Assembly (NCBI GenBank): GCA_945952315.1
Contig: CAMFIE010000009.1
Location: 1 to 64,000 of the forward strand
Length of the DNA: 64,000 bases
From: an uncultured Rhizobium sp.
Lineage (GTDB): Bacteria; Pseudomonadota; Alphaproteobacteria; Rhizobiales; Rhizobiaceae
Direction of reading: 5' to 3'
Shown here one piece after another: positions 35,801 to 45,060 of the stretch. The notes under the pieces were generated by a model. It saw nothing but the letters and a program-made list of their open reading frames with translations, was not told where the DNA came from and did no database searches. How positions within the stretch are numbered: position 1 is the first letter of the stretch; each line of letters starts with the position of its first letter. Both the position numbers and the translations under genes were made by a program.

Positions 35801-38275
35801 CAGACGGTCGCAAAGGAAGGCGGCGTGATCGATATTCCGGTCAGTGCCGACTGGGGTGCCGGCACCTATGTCACTGCGACGCTCTTCCGTCCCGGCGATG
35901 CACAGGAAAGCCGCATGCCGATGCGTGCCATTGGCATCAAGTGGCTCGGCATCAACCCGGGTGACCGCGCCTTGTCCGTAAAGCTTCAGGCTCCGGAAAA
36001 GATGCTGCCGCGCCAGACGCTGACCATTCCGGTTGAAGTGGCGGGCGCTGGCGTGGGCGAGGAAGCCTTTGTCACGGTTGCGGCGGTCGATGTCGGCATC
36101 CTGAACCTCACGGCTTACGAGGCGCCGGACCCGAATGGCTGGTATTTCGGCCAGCGGATGCTCGGTCTTGAAGTTCGCGATCTTTACGGTCGCCTGATCG
36201 ATGGCTCGCTCGGCACGACCGGCAAGCTGCGCACCGGTGGCGACGGCGGCGAAACGGCCCTGATGGGCAAGCCGCCGACCGAAAAGCTGGTGGCCTTCTT
36301 CTCCGGCCCGGTGAAGCTTGATGCTTCCGGCAAGGCGATGGTCAGCTTCGATATTCCGCAGTTCAATGGCACGGCCCGCGTCATGGCGGTTGCCTGGACG
36401 AAATCGGGCGTCGGCCATGCCGAGCAGGATGTGATCATCCGTGATCCGGTGGTGCTGACGGCCTCCGTCCCGCAGTTCCTCGCGCCGGGCGACGAAAGCC
36501 GCCTGCATCTCGAGATTACCAATACCGATGCACCGGCGGGCGATTACCAGCTGGCGCTGGAGCCGAATGCGGCTCTTGATCTCGGTGGCAAGACCGCGGA
36601 AACCGTGAAGCTCGACGTGGGCGGCAAGCTCGCGCTCGATCTGCCGGTCAAGGCGGTGCAGCCGGGCGCAGGTGAATTGTCGCTGCGCCTGACGAACAGC
36701 GGTGATGTGGATGTGGGCCAGACCATTCCGGTCACGGTTCGCTCCGGACAGTTGCCGATCACCACCCGCCGCCCGATCGAGATCGGCGCCGGTTCGAAGC
36801 TGACGGTGGATGCGAACCTTCTGGCGGACAGCGTTCTGCCGGGCTCTTCGGTGTCCATCAATGTCAGCCGTGCACCGGAGTTCGACATCCCGGCCATGCT
36901 CTCGATGCTTGACCGCTATCCCTATGGATGCGCCGAGCAGACCACCAGCCGCGCGCTGCCGCTGCTTTATCTCAGCGAACTTGGCCCGGCCGCTGGCGAG
37001 ACCGAGGATCCGAAGATCAAGGAGCGGGTTCAGGATGCGATCTATCGCGTGCTGTCCTACCAGAGCTCGTCCGGAAGCTTCGGCCTCTGGGGCCCGGGCT
37101 ATGGCGACCTCTGGCTCGACGCCTATGTCACCGACTTCCTGACGCGGGCCCGCGAACTGAACTATGTGGTTCCGGATGATGCGATGGCGCAGGCGCTGTC
37201 CAATCTGCAGAACTCCGCCTTCTATGACGACAATGTCAAGGATCGCGGCAACGAGATGGCCTATGCCATGTATGTGCTGGCCCGCAATCGCCGTGCGGCG
37301 ATCAGCGACCTGCGCTACTATGCGGATACGAAGATTGGCGATTTCGCGACCCCGCTCGCGAAGGCGCATGTGGCAGCGGCCCTGTCACTCTATGGCGACC
37401 AGACCCGCTCGGCCCGCATTTTCGATGACGCGCTGAAGATGGCCTCGACCTCGAATGTCGATATCGCCCGTTCGGACTACGGTTCGGCGGTGCGCGACGG
37501 TGCAGCGATCCTGACACTTGCGGCGGAAAGCCGTCCGCAGGCCTCGATCATCCCGGCCATGGCCAAGCTGACGGCCAAGCAGTGGAGCGCGACCACCTGG
37601 ACCAGCACACAGGAGCAGAGCTGGATGCTGCTCGCCGCCCGCTCGATCCGCGAGGGCGACAAGGACCTGGCGCTGGATGTGAACGGCACGGCCACGACCG
37701 GCGGCTATTCCAGCCGCATGAGCGGAGACGAGCTGATCAGCCAGCCGGTGACGATCACCAACAACAGCGGCGATCCGCTGACGGCGATGGTCACAACCAT
37801 TGCCGCTCCGAAGGAGCCGCTGCCGGCTGGTGGCGAGGGCTTCACCATCGAGCGCGCCACCTACACGCTGGATGGTGAGGAAGCCAACATCACCGAGGCG
37901 CAGCAGAACGAGCGCTACGTGGTCGTGTTGACGGTGACGCCCGCAAACCAGTTTGCGCAGCGCATTCTGGTGACGGACATGCTGCCTGCCGGTGTCACCA
38001 TCGACAATCCGAGCATCGTCTCCAGCGCCCAGCTCTCGAACTTCGACTGGATCGGGGAGGTCTCTCCGGCCCATACGGAATTCCGCAGCGACCGCTTCGT
38101 GGCCGCCTTTGACCGCGCGGCAGGGGATACGAGCGCGATCACGGTTGCCTATGTCGTGCGTGCCGTCACACCGGGCAAATACGATTATCCGGCGGCAGTG
38201 GTGGAAGACATGTATCGTCCGCAGTTCTCCGCCCGCACGGCAACAGGCCGCATGGAGGTGGTTGCGGCACAATAA
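32816..38275 (+). CDS. Bacterial alpha-2-macroglobulin with N-terminal PAN/apple domain
   Basis: A 1819-aa periplasmic or surface protease trap. A signal peptide (ALTRLSALLLLSLAHFTPAA) precedes a PAN/apple-like domain (about residues 30-95, cysteines in DDCKQVCIDDQKCKAF and KWCFLK). The long macroglobulin-repeat body follows. The thioester site is GCAEQ with Cys1372, which would covalently trap proteases. The signal peptide has no lipobox cysteine, unlike E. coli YfhM. The next gene is pbpC, a conserved pairing thought to link protease trapping with cell-wall repair after damage. Confidence 0.94.
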   Translation: MRALTRLSALLLLSLAHFTPAAAAETRSVVTVENSDYFGFDLRTVQNVSLDDCKQVCIDDQKCKAFTYNPKVKWCFLKSDYKKLNAFAGAVAGRIVVAAEEPAQPQEPDLGAAPKLSFLSAQYLADQRYFIGNMPVGDGQTDRTQEDLLSEGRAGAATATPEVTFSFYNAALSIGSDDPSLWLEGASAGLKVAGDTNASAQAAYMAFEGYKLTRTASQRADALAIFAQALSQAENYRPALEAYKASLKIVDSKTVRAAFDDLLSRQGFRVTGNTVDNDSATPRACVQFSEALVKTGVDYTSFVQLDGKAPEALEAKDNQICVEALEHGKRYKLTLRAGLPSSVNENLPAAVNLDVYVQDRGAMVRFTGENFVLPGTARRGIPIVSVNTDKADLKLYRVGDRNLTQLLANSQFLSQVDGYTADALENQIGQKVWEGSIDISTELNKEVVTSFPVDEALPTRKPGVYALTARASNSRMEEWDARSTQWFVVSDIGLSTYTGTDGLNVFARSLGTAKPLAGVELQLLAKNNEVLGTAKTDDQGRAHFDPGLSRGTAGSTPAMITASNGADDYVFLDLTRAGFDLSDRGVTGRTAPGAVDVFAYTERGIYRPGETVHATALARDIASQAVDNLPLTFIFNRPDGVEARRIVSTQSSLGGHAVDFDVQDNVMRGTWTMQVFTDPKLPAIAEKTFLVDDFVPDRTEFDMTTDARQLALGEPVAVNIDGRYLYGAPAAGLSLEGDLVLKTTRTADAFPKYLFGLEDEEADDSQNRTTLEDLPTLDENGKAVVEVSAAELPSTTRLINAEITLRMREGGGRAVERNLTLPVKAETTMIGIKPEFDGEVAENAAANFNVIAVSPEGDKVAKSGLLWRLLKIERDYQWYRDGSTWKYEPINSSKKVEEGKVDVTTDGGKISVPTSWGRYRLEVESPDGDGTISSVEFDAGWYVAASSTETPDGLEIALDKENYAPGETAHLKISPRYAGEVLVNVGTESLLYSASQTVAKEGGVIDIPVSADWGAGTYVTATLFRPGDAQESRMPMRAIGIKWLGINPGDRALSVKLQAPEKMLPRQTLTIPVEVAGAGVGEEAFVTVAAVDVGILNLTAYEAPDPNGWYFGQRMLGLEVRDLYGRLIDGSLGTTGKLRTGGDGGETALMGKPPTEKLVAFFSGPVKLDASGKAMVSFDIPQFNGTARVMAVAWTKSGVGHAEQDVIIRDPVVLTASVPQFLAPGDESRLHLEITNTDAPAGDYQLALEPNAALDLGGKTAETVKLDVGGKLALDLPVKAVQPGAGELSLRLTNSGDVDVGQTIPVTVRSGQLPITTRRPIEIGAGSKLTVDANLLADSVLPGSSVSINVSRAPEFDIPAMLSMLDRYPYGCAEQTTSRALPLLYLSELGPAAGETEDPKIKERVQDAIYRVLSYQSSSGSFGLWGPGYGDLWLDAYVTDFLTRARELNYVVPDDAMAQALSNLQNSAFYDDNVKDRGNEMAYAMYVLARNRRAAISDLRYYADTKIGDFATPLAKAHVAAALSLYGDQTRSARIFDDALKMASTSNVDIARSDYGSAVRDGAAILTLAAESRPQASIIPAMAKLTAKQWSATTWTSTQEQSWMLLAARSIREGDKDLALDVNGTATTGGYSSRMSGDELISQPVTITNNSGDPLTAMVTTIAAPKEPLPAGGEGFTIERATYTLDGEEANITEAQQNERYVVVLTVTPANQFAQRILVTDMLPAGVTIDNPSIVSSAQLSNFDWIGEVSPAHTEFRSDRFVAAFDRAAGDTSAITVAYVVRAVTPGKYDYPAAVVEDMYRPQFSARTATGRMEVVAAQ

Positions 38276-38313
38276 GGACGCCGGGAAACGGCACATCCAA
38301 GGGCACGCGTATC

Positions 38314-40398
38314 ATGGGCCTCGCACGCAAGATCGGCATCGGCTTCGGCCTTGCCATCATCGTCACCGCCGCCGTCGGCTTCGGGCTCGACGCGGCGGAC
38401 CGTGCCTTTCCGCCACCTATAGAAGCGGCGCGCGTGGTGTCCGCAGAGGTGCAGGACCGGGACGGCAATCTGCTGCGTGCCTTCGCGACCCCCGGCGGCA
38501 CCTGGCGGCTGAGGGCCACCGTAAAGGATGTCGATCCGCAATTCCTGCGCATGCTGATCGCCTATGAGGACCAGCGGTTTTACGATCACGGCGGGGTTGA
38601 TCCGCTGGCGCTTTTGCGTGCGGCCGGGCAATTCGTTACCCATGGACGGATTGTTTCGGGCGGTTCGACCCTTTCCATGCAGGTGGCGCGACTGATCGAG
38701 CCGCGCGACGAGCGGTCGATCCTCACCAAGCTTCGCCAGATCGCCCGCGCGATCCAGATCGAGCGGCGGCTTTCGAAAGAGGAAATCCTCGATCTCTATC
38801 TCCAGCACGCCCCCTATGGCGGCAATATCGAAGGGGTGCGGGCGGCAAGCCTTGCCTATTTCGGCAAGGAGCCACACCATCTTTCGGTCGGTGAAAGCGC
38901 GCTGCTCGTGGCCTTGCCGCAATTGCCGGAAGCCCGCAGGCCGGACCGGCATCCGAAGGAGGCCGCCGCCTCGCGCGACCGCGTGCTGAAGCGGCTTGCG
39001 GTGGAAGCGGTGATCGGCGACGGCGAATATGACCGTGCGCAGATCATGCCGCTGCCGCAAAAGCGCATGCAGCTTCCTTTCCTTGCCGCCCATCTTGCTG
39101 AAGCCGCGCTGCGCAAGCAGCCGGGGCAGGGCCTTTACAAGACCACGCTCGACCGCGAAATCCAGCGCGGACTGGAGGCGGTGGCAGCGGATCAGGCCGC
39201 AAAACTCGGCAACAAGGTTTCGATTGCCATGGTGATGGCGGACGCCCGCACCGGCGAAATTCTGGGCGAGGTCGGCTCCGCCAACTATTTCGAGAGCGGC
39301 CGCGCGGGCTGGATCGACATGACGCGGGTGATCCGCTCACCGGGTTCGGCGCTGAAACCGTTCATCTACGGTCTGGCCTTCGAGCAGGGCATCATCTCGC
39401 AGGAAACCATCATCGAGGACCGGCCCTCGGACTTCTTCGGCTATCGCCCGCGCAATTTCGACATGACCTATCAGGGCGATGTCAGCATCCGGCAGGCCTT
39501 GCAGATGTCGCTGAATGTGCCAGCGGTACGGCTGCTTTCCGCCGTCGGCCCCTCGCGCCTGCTGGTCAGGCTCCGGCGCGCGGAAGTGCGGCTTGACCTG
39601 CCGCGCAATGAAACGCCGGGTCTGGCGATTGCGCTGGGCGGTGCGGGCATCACGCTCAAGGATCTGGTGCAGCTCTATGCGGCGCTCGCCAATCGCGGCC
39701 ATCCTGTTCGCCTCGGCGACGGGGTGAACGGTGCGCCTGCCCAGATCGAGGGCGAGGCGCTGATGGACCCGGTTTCGGTGTGGAATATCACCGATACGCT
39801 GTCCGGCGTGGTGCCGCCCAAAGGCGCAAGACGTCTCGGGATCGCCTACAAGACGGGCACCAGCTATGGCTATCGCGATGCCTGGTCGGTTGGTTATGAC
39901 GGGCGGCATGTGCTGGGGGTATGGGTTGGCCGGGCAGACAATGGCGCGGTGCCGGGTATCGCCGGTTTCCGCACGGCAGCGCCGATCCTGTTCGATGCCT
40001 TCCAGAAATCCGGCGTCGGGATCACGCCTTTTCCGCCAGCGCCTGCCGGTGCCGTTCGCATTACGGCATCGCAACTGCCGCCGAGCCTTCGCCGCTTTTC
40101 CGTTGACGACAATGGCCTGATCACCACCAAGGTGCGCGAGGCGCCGCCGAAGATCATCTATCCGCCCGAAGGCGCGCGGGTGGAGCTTGGCCTTGCCGAA
40201 GGCGAGGGGGCATCGCCGCTGGTGATGAAGATGCAAGGCGGGCGTGCACCCTTCCGCTGGCTGGCGAATGGCAAGCCGCTTGCCGATACGACCCGCCGCC
40301 GCACCGCGCAATGGATGCCGGATGGCAGCGGCTTCTCGACCCTCACTGTCATCGATGCGGAAGGCCGCGCCGCGACTGTCCGTGTGTTCCTGAACTAA
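38314..40398 (+). CDS. pbpC: Penicillin-binding protein 1C
   Basis: PbpC (694 aa) is a bifunctional peptidoglycan glycosyltransferase/transpeptidase. A signal-anchor helix (IGFGLAIIVTAAVGF) is followed by the glycosyltransferase motif AYEDQRFYDHGGVDPLAL. The transpeptidase motifs are SxxK in SPGSALKPF, SLN in MSLNVPAV and KTG in YKTGTSYGY. A C-terminal BiPBP_C domain (about residues 600-690) ends the protein. It lies 38 bases after the A2M gene on the same strand, the usual A2M-pbpC operon. No ribosome binding site as clear as AGGAGG is seen; AAGG in the gap may serve. Confidence 0.96.
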   Translation: MGLARKIGIGFGLAIIVTAAVGFGLDAADRAFPPPIEAARVVSAEVQDRDGNLLRAFATPGGTWRLRATVKDVDPQFLRMLIAYEDQRFYDHGGVDPLALLRAAGQFVTHGRIVSGGSTLSMQVARLIEPRDERSILTKLRQIARAIQIERRLSKEEILDLYLQHAPYGGNIEGVRAASLAYFGKEPHHLSVGESALLVALPQLPEARRPDRHPKEAAASRDRVLKRLAVEAVIGDGEYDRAQIMPLPQKRMQLPFLAAHLAEAALRKQPGQGLYKTTLDREIQRGLEAVAADQAAKLGNKVSIAMVMADARTGEILGEVGSANYFESGRAGWIDMTRVIRSPGSALKPFIYGLAFEQGIISQETIIEDRPSDFFGYRPRNFDMTYQGDVSIRQALQMSLNVPAVRLLSAVGPSRLLVRLRRAEVRLDLPRNETPGLAIALGGAGITLKDLVQLYAALANRGHPVRLGDGVNGAPAQIEGEALMDPVSVWNITDTLSGVVPPKGARRLGIAYKTGTSYGYRDAWSVGYDGRHVLGVWVGRADNGAVPGIAGFRTAAPILFDAFQKSGVGITPFPPAPAGAVRITASQLPPSLRRFSVDDNGLITTKVREAPPKIIYPPEGARVELGLAEGEGASPLVMKMQGGRAPFRWLANGKPLADTTRRRTAQWMPDGSGFSTLTVIDAEGRAATVRVFLN

Positions 40399-40479
40399 CG
40401 ACTTATGCCGCGTTTCAACCTTCCCATGCAGCCGCTTGCCGTGGCATAGAAACGCCGGACCGGTAAAGAGGGATGGATC

Positions 40480-41730
40480 ATGACGTTCAGGCAGGCTGTG
40501 GATGAGGCGCTGGTCGCCATGCGCGCGCTTTTTCCGGAAACGCCGCTGCAGCTCAATGACCACCTTTCCCAGCGCTATGGCGCGGAAATCTGGCTGAAGC
40601 GGGAAGACCTGTCGCCGGTGCGCTCCTACAAGATCCGCGGTGCCTTCAATTTCTTCCGCAAGGTGCTGGCGTCGGGGGATACGTCGAAGAGTTTCGTCTG
40701 TGCCTCGGCTGGCAACCATGCGCAGGGCTTTGCCTATGTCTGCCGCCATTTCGGCGTGCAGGGCGTGGTTTTCATGCCGGTCACGACCCCGCAGCAGAAG
40801 ATCGACAAGACCCGCATGTTCGGCGGCTCCTTCATCACAATCAAGCTGCACGGCGACTTTTTTGATCAGTGCTACCGCGCCTCGCAGGACTTTGCCGCCG
40901 AGACCGGGGCCGTGATGGTGCCGCCCTTTGATCATGATGACATCATCGAGGGGCAGGCGACGGTGGCGGCGGAAGCGCTCGCCCAGATGGAAGGCAAGGT
41001 GCCGGATCTGGTGATCATGCCCGTCGGCGGCGGCGGCCTTTCCGCAGGCATCACCTCCTATCTGAAGGACGACGTCAACCCCGACAATTTCGTCTTCACC
41101 GAACCCGCAGGTGCGCCGAGCCTCAAGCGGGCGCTGGAGGCCGGGCATCCGGTGACCCTTTCCAAGGTCGACAATTTCGTCGATGGTGCCGCTGTTGCCC
41201 GGATCGGCGAGAAGAATTTCGAAGCGCTCAAGGGCTTCGAGCCCGATCAGGTGAAGCTGATCAAGGAAAATGCCATCTGCGTGACGATGGTCGAGATGCT
41301 CAATGTCGAGGGCGTGGTGCTGGAACCGGCAGGCGCGCTGTCTATCGCCACGCTGGAAGCACTCGGCAAGGCGCGGCTGAAGGGCAAGGTGGTGCTGGCG
41401 GTCGTCTCCGGCGGCAATTTCGATTTCGAACGCCTGCCGGATGTGAAGGAACGGGCCATGCGCCATGCAGGCCTGAAGAAATACTTCATCCTGCGGCTTG
41501 CCCAGCGCCCCGGCGCGCTCAAGGATTTTCTGAACCTGCTTGGCCCGGAAGACGATATCGCCCGCTTCGAATATCTGAAGAAATCCGCCCGCAACTTCGG
41601 CTCGATCCTGATCGGCATCGAAACGAAAAGCCGCGAGAATTTCGAGGCGCTCACCGCCCGCTTCGAAGAGGCTGGCATGGGCTATGAAGACATTACCGAA
41701 AACGAGATCATCGCCAATCTGATCATCTGA
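40480..41730 (+). CDS. ilvA: Threonine dehydratase (threonine ammonia-lyase)
   Basis: This 416-aa PLP enzyme deaminates threonine to 2-oxobutanoate, the first committed step to isoleucine. The PLP lysine is in RSYKIRGAFNF, the phosphate-binding glycine loop is in MPVGGGGLSAG, and SAGNHAQGFAY is the substrate loop. The C-terminal ACT-like part (about residues 325-410) is the single-domain short form. AGGGATG-type spacing (GAGGGATGGATC) precedes the ATG. It lies 80 bases after pbpC and is otherwise unlinked to ilvD, which is 35 kb away. Confidence 0.94.
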   Translation: MTFRQAVDEALVAMRALFPETPLQLNDHLSQRYGAEIWLKREDLSPVRSYKIRGAFNFFRKVLASGDTSKSFVCASAGNHAQGFAYVCRHFGVQGVVFMPVTTPQQKIDKTRMFGGSFITIKLHGDFFDQCYRASQDFAAETGAVMVPPFDHDDIIEGQATVAAEALAQMEGKVPDLVIMPVGGGGLSAGITSYLKDDVNPDNFVFTEPAGAPSLKRALEAGHPVTLSKVDNFVDGAAVARIGEKNFEALKGFEPDQVKLIKENAICVTMVEMLNVEGVVLEPAGALSIATLEALGKARLKGKVVLAVVSGGNFDFERLPDVKERAMRHAGLKKYFILRLAQRPGALKDFLNLLGPEDDIARFEYLKKSARNFGSILIGIETKSRENFEALTARFEEAGMGYEDITENEIIANLII

Positions 41731-41804
41731 CCGGTACTTGAATCATTTTCTGAAGTGCGGCGAATTTTGCCATTCCCGACAAAGATTTGCAGGCGTTTCC
41801 GGAC

Positions 41805-42800
41805 TCATTTTGGCAAGCTGTTGTCCAGCCAGTTCGAGATAGCGTTGACGGCCGGTGCCGTGCCGGAAGGCGAAAGCGCATCGCCTGCGAGAACATGGCG
41901 ATAGGGATCCTCGACCTTGCTCGCCGGTTCCGCCCGCGCCTTCGGACCGCCCCATGCGGCAAAGACCTGCGCGGTCGCTTCCGCATCCACCACCTGATCC
42001 TCGTTCGAGTAGTAGAAGAAGGCCGGTGTGTGGATGCTGCTCATGTCCATGGCGCTGACGGCTTTGACCAGAGCGGCCATCGGCAAGAGGGCCGCTGAAG
42101 GATAGGTGGTTGTCCAGTATTTCGCCTGTGCCTCGTTGATCGGCGGGAAAGAGCGATTGGCGCCCACAATCAGCCGGGTGATCTGTTTGGCGAAGGGTGC
42201 CGTGAGCAGGCCGGAGCCTGGCGCCTTCAGCCCGAAATTCGGCGAGAGATAGACCACGCCCGCGATCCGGTCCGCCCAGCGCGGATCGGTGAGAAAGGGC
42301 GTCGTCAGCGTCGCGCCCGTCGAGGTGGCAATCACCACCGTGCGCTCGCCGATCTGGCTGCCGATCCAGAGCGCTTCGGCCACATCATCCATCCAGGCGC
42401 CGGTGCTTGCCTCGCCCATGGCCTCGCTGGTCGCGCCGTGTCCGGTGAGCCGCGTATAGAACAGGTTGGCGTCGAGATGGGCGGCAATCTGATCGGCGAG
42501 TGGCCGGGTTTCGTATTTCGAGGCCGAAAAGCCATGGATATAGACGATGGCAAGCGGGGTTTTTGCCTTTGTCCCGCCATTGCGCCAGATGATTTCCTTC
42601 TCCAGCCCTGCGCGAAGGCCGGGCACCTTTGCCTCTTTCTCCTTCAGCCAGAGATCAGGATCGCTGATGGTCTGCGGGGGCTGAAAGCGGGTGACGAGAT
42701 CTGCATGAGGGCGCGGGCCAAACATAAAAATTGTCCCTGTCAAAACGGCGAGGAACAGAATAAACAGGAAGACACGCTTGAGCCACGTCCGCTTGCGCAC
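41805..42800 (-). CDS. Membrane-anchored alpha/beta hydrolase
   Basis: A 331-aa alpha/beta-hydrolase-fold protein with an N-terminal membrane anchor (FLFILFLAVLTGTIFMFG). VYIHGFSASK is the oxyanion region, ATSTGAT is the nucleophile elbow (a GxSxG variant with Thr before Ser), and Asp in SNEDQVV and a late His complete a likely triad. The annotated frame is open to 42923, which would overlap the divergent HlyU gene. The GTG at 42800 has GGGGA seven bases upstream and avoids that overlap. Substrate unknown; it may act on a lipid or ester in the periplasm. Confidence 0.8.
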   Translation of the reverse strand: MRKRTWLKRVFLFILFLAVLTGTIFMFGPRPHADLVTRFQPPQTISDPDLWLKEKEAKVPGLRAGLEKEIIWRNGGTKAKTPLAIVYIHGFSASKYETRPLADQIAAHLDANLFYTRLTGHGATSEAMGEASTGAWMDDVAEALWIGSQIGERTVVIATSTGATLTTPFLTDPRWADRIAGVVYLSPNFGLKAPGSGLLTAPFAKQITRLIVGANRSFPPINEAQAKYWTTTYPSAALLPMAALVKAVSAMDMSSIHTPAFFYYSNEDQVVDAEATAQVFAAWGGPKARAEPASKVEDPYRHVLAGDALSPSGTAPAVNAISNWLDNSLPK

Positions 42801-42855
42801 ATCAACATCCCCAATGTGGAATTCGCAGGGCGGCAGGATAGACCAAAGAGTTGAG

Positions 42856-43182
42856 ATGACAAGTTTGCTTTCCCGGCTGTTTTCCTTCCTTGGCGGAAAT
42901 GGTTCCACCTCCGCTGCTGTCACTGCTTCCGCCGAAACGCGGGAGGCCTACAAGGATGTGGCATTGATTGCCCATCCGATCCGGGAGGGAAACCAGTTCC
43001 GCATTTCCGGCACGGTCGAAAAGCGCGATGGCGAGACGGTGATGGTCCGCCGCTATATCCGCGCCGATGTGTTCACCAGCGAGAAGGAAGCGGTGGAATT
43101 CACATTGCGCAAGGGCCGCCAGATCGTCGACCAATATGGTCCGTCGCTCTTTGCCGATGGTGCAGCGGAAGGCCGGGTCTAA
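42856..43182 (+). CDS. HlyU-family protein
   Basis: A 108-aa protein of the HlyU family, which in Vibrio includes a transcriptional activator of a haemolysin gene. It starts MTSLLSRLFSFLGG, and the conserved block is KDVALIAHPIREGNQFRISG with a C-terminal RRYIRADVFTSEKEAVEFTL. The rhizobial form is found in many genomes, and its role is not proven to be regulation. The ATG at 42856 is preferred over 42778 because GAGTTGAG lies just before it and upstream codons look spurious. It is divergent from the hydrolase gene and converges on the Lrp gene with a three-base gap. Confidence 0.85.
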   Translation: MTSLLSRLFSFLGGNGSTSAAVTASAETREAYKDVALIAHPIREGNQFRISGTVEKRDGETVMVRRYIRADVFTSEKEAVEFTLRKGRQIVDQYGPSLFADGAAEGRV

Positions 43183-43185
43183 GGA

Positions 43186-43647
43186 TCACAGGCCCACATT
43201 CGGCTTGTCGATCACTTCGCGCAGCGCAAAGCTGGAATTGATCTTCACCACATGCGGCAGGGCGGACAGCCAGTCGCGATGGATGCGCTCGTAGTCGGCA
43301 AGGTCCTTTGCCGCGACGCGCAGGATATAGTCATATTCCCCGGACATCAGATAGCAGACCAGTACATTCGGGCACTTCTTCACGGCGGCCTCGAATTCCG
43401 TCAGCGTTTTCGCAAACTGGCCGGAAAGCGAGATATGTACGATCGCAATCATCTTGTAGTCGAGCGCGTGATTGGAAAGCCGGGCGTGATAGCCGCTGAT
43501 CACACCGGATTTTTCCAGATGATCGAGCCGCCGCGAGCAGGCAGAAGCACTGAGCCCCACCTTGGCGGCCAGATCCGCATTCGACATGCGACCATCCTGC
43601 TGAAGCGCGCGCAGGATCGCAACATCCATCTTGTCGAGGTCCGACAT
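43186..43647 (-). CDS. Lrp/AsnC-family transcriptional regulator, probable regulator of ald
   Basis: A 153-aa Lrp-type regulator. The N-terminal winged helix (LDKMDVAILRALQQDGRMSN and LSASACSRRLDHLE) and the C-terminal RAM ligand domain (VHISLSGQFAKTLTEFEAAV) are both intact. It is transcribed divergently from alanine dehydrogenase, the arrangement of AldR-type regulators, so it probably senses alanine or another amino acid and controls ald. The intergenic DNA (43648-43805) is AT-rich with several imperfect repeats as expected for Lrp sites. Confidence 0.93.
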   Translation of the reverse strand: MSDLDKMDVAILRALQQDGRMSNADLAAKVGLSASACSRRLDHLEKSGVISGYHARLSNHALDYKMIAIVHISLSGQFAKTLTEFEAAVKKCPNVLVCYLMSGEYDYILRVAAKDLADYERIHRDWLSALPHVVKINSSFALREVIDKPNVGL

Positions 43648-43805
43648 TCGAAGATCCTTCGAAAAATTACCAGAAAACGCAATAATCTGCGAAATTCTTG
43701 CCCGTGAATTCCTGTCTTTGCAAGGACATTTCTTCCATCATTTGCTCATATCTCCCCCATTCGCGAGGCTCGTTGGGAGAGCCTTCCAAAGGAGAGAGAA
43801 CATCC

Positions 43806-44915
43806 ATGCGCGTCGGTTGCCCGAAGGAAATCAAGAATCATGAATATCGCGTCGGCCTGACGCCCGGTGCGGTGCGTGAATATGTGGCGCATGGCCATAG
43901 CGTGCTGGTGGAAACCAATGCCGGTGCCGGCATCGGTGCCGATGATGCGGCCTATATCGCCGCTGGCGCCAGGATCGCCGCGACCGCCAAGGAGGTTTTC
44001 GACAATTCCGATATGATCGTGAAGGTCAAGGAACCGCAGCCGTCCGAATGGGTGCAACTGCGTGAAGGCCAGATCCTCTACACCTATCTGCATCTTGCTC
44101 CGGATCCGGAACAGACCAAGGGCCTCGTGGCTTCCGGCGTAACCGCCGTTGCCTACGAAACCGTGACGGACGAGCGCGGTGGCCTGCCGCTGCTTGCTCC
44201 GATGTCCGAAGTTGCCGGTCGTCTGTCGATCCAGTGCGGTGCCTATTCGCTGCAGAAGGCCAATGGCGGCCGCGGCATCCTGCTCGGCGGCGTTCCGGGC
44301 GTGGCTCCGGCCAAGGTTGCCGTTATCGGCGGTGGCGTGGTTGGTCTTCATGCGGCCAAGATGGCTGTCGGCCTCGGTGCGGATGTCACCATTCTCGACC
44401 GTTCGATCCCGCGTCTTCGCCAGCTCGATGACCTGTTCAACGGCCGCGTGCACACCCGCTTCTCCACCATCGACGCGCTGGAGCAGGAAGTGTTTGCCGC
44501 TGATCTCGTGATCGGCGCGGTGCTGATCCCGGGTGCAGCTGCCCCGAAGCTCGTGACCCGCAAGATGCTGGGCGGCATGAAGAAGGGTGCAGTTATCGTG
44601 GACGTCGCGATCGACCAGGGCGGCTGCTTCGAGACCTCGCACGCCACCACCCATTCCGACCCGACCTATGATGTCGACGGCATCATCCACTATTGCGTGG
44701 CCAACATGCCGGGTGCGGTTCCGATCACCTCCACGCATGCACTGAACAATGCAACGCTCGGCCATGGCCTGGCGCTTGCCGATCACGGCCTTGAAGCGAT
44801 CCGCAAGGACAAGCACCTGCAGAACGGTCTCAATGTGCACAAGGGCAAGATCACCAACAAGCCGGTGGCCGATGCTCTTGGCTATGCCATGCACGAGCCG
44901 CTTTCCGTTCTGTAA
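43806..44915 (+). CDS. ald: Alanine dehydrogenase
   Basis: Ald (369 aa) interconverts L-alanine and pyruvate with NAD and ammonia. [20 protein letters not shown] is the conserved N-terminus, with [10 protein letters not shown] and NAD-binding [20 protein letters not shown] in the middle. The tail [13 protein letters not shown] fits the family. The frame is open upstream to 43698, but AAAGGAGAGAG before the ATG at 43806 fixes the start. A hairpin terminator lies after the gene (44943-44975). The divergent Lrp-family gene is its likely regulator. Confidence 0.96.
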   Translation: MRVGCPKEIKNHEYRVGLTPGAVREYVAHGHSVLVETNAGAGIGADDAAYIAAGARIAATAKEVFDNSDMIVKVKEPQPSEWVQLREGQILYTYLHLAPDPEQTKGLVASGVTAVAYETVTDERGGLPLLAPMSEVAGRLSIQCGAYSLQKANGGRGILLGGVPGVAPAKVAVIGGGVVGLHAAKMAVGLGADVTILDRSIPRLRQLDDLFNGRVHTRFSTIDALEQEVFAADLVIGAVLIPGAAAPKLVTRKMLGGMKKGAVIVDVAIDQGGCFETSHATTHSDPTYDVDGIIHYCVANMPGAVPITSTHALNNATLGHGLALADHGLEAIRKDKHLQNGLNVHKGKITNKPVADALGYAMHEPLSVL

Positions 44916-44942
44916 CAGCACGAAAACGTCCAAAAATGACTG

Positions 44943-44975
44943 GAGGTCCGAACTATGTTCGGGCCTTCTTTTGTT
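44943..44975 (+). terminator. Rho-independent terminator after ald
   Basis: AGGTCCGAAC and GTTCGGGCCT form a stem with one G-T pair and a TAT loop, followed by TCTTTTGTTTT. Confidence 0.8.
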
Positions 44976-45060
44976 TTAACAACATGTTCGATATGACAGT
45001 TTTCAAATGGGGCGCCGCGGCAGGGGGACTGTTGCGGAAACAGCTGTACCGGAGGGGATA

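Noticed and set aside
34298-37369. 1023-aa open frame on the minus strand opposite the A2M gene
   Set aside because: It shadows the A2M gene, whose motifs (PAN cysteines, CAEQ thioester) are on the plus strand; its residues are Arg/Ala/Gly/His-rich as expected for an antisense frame.
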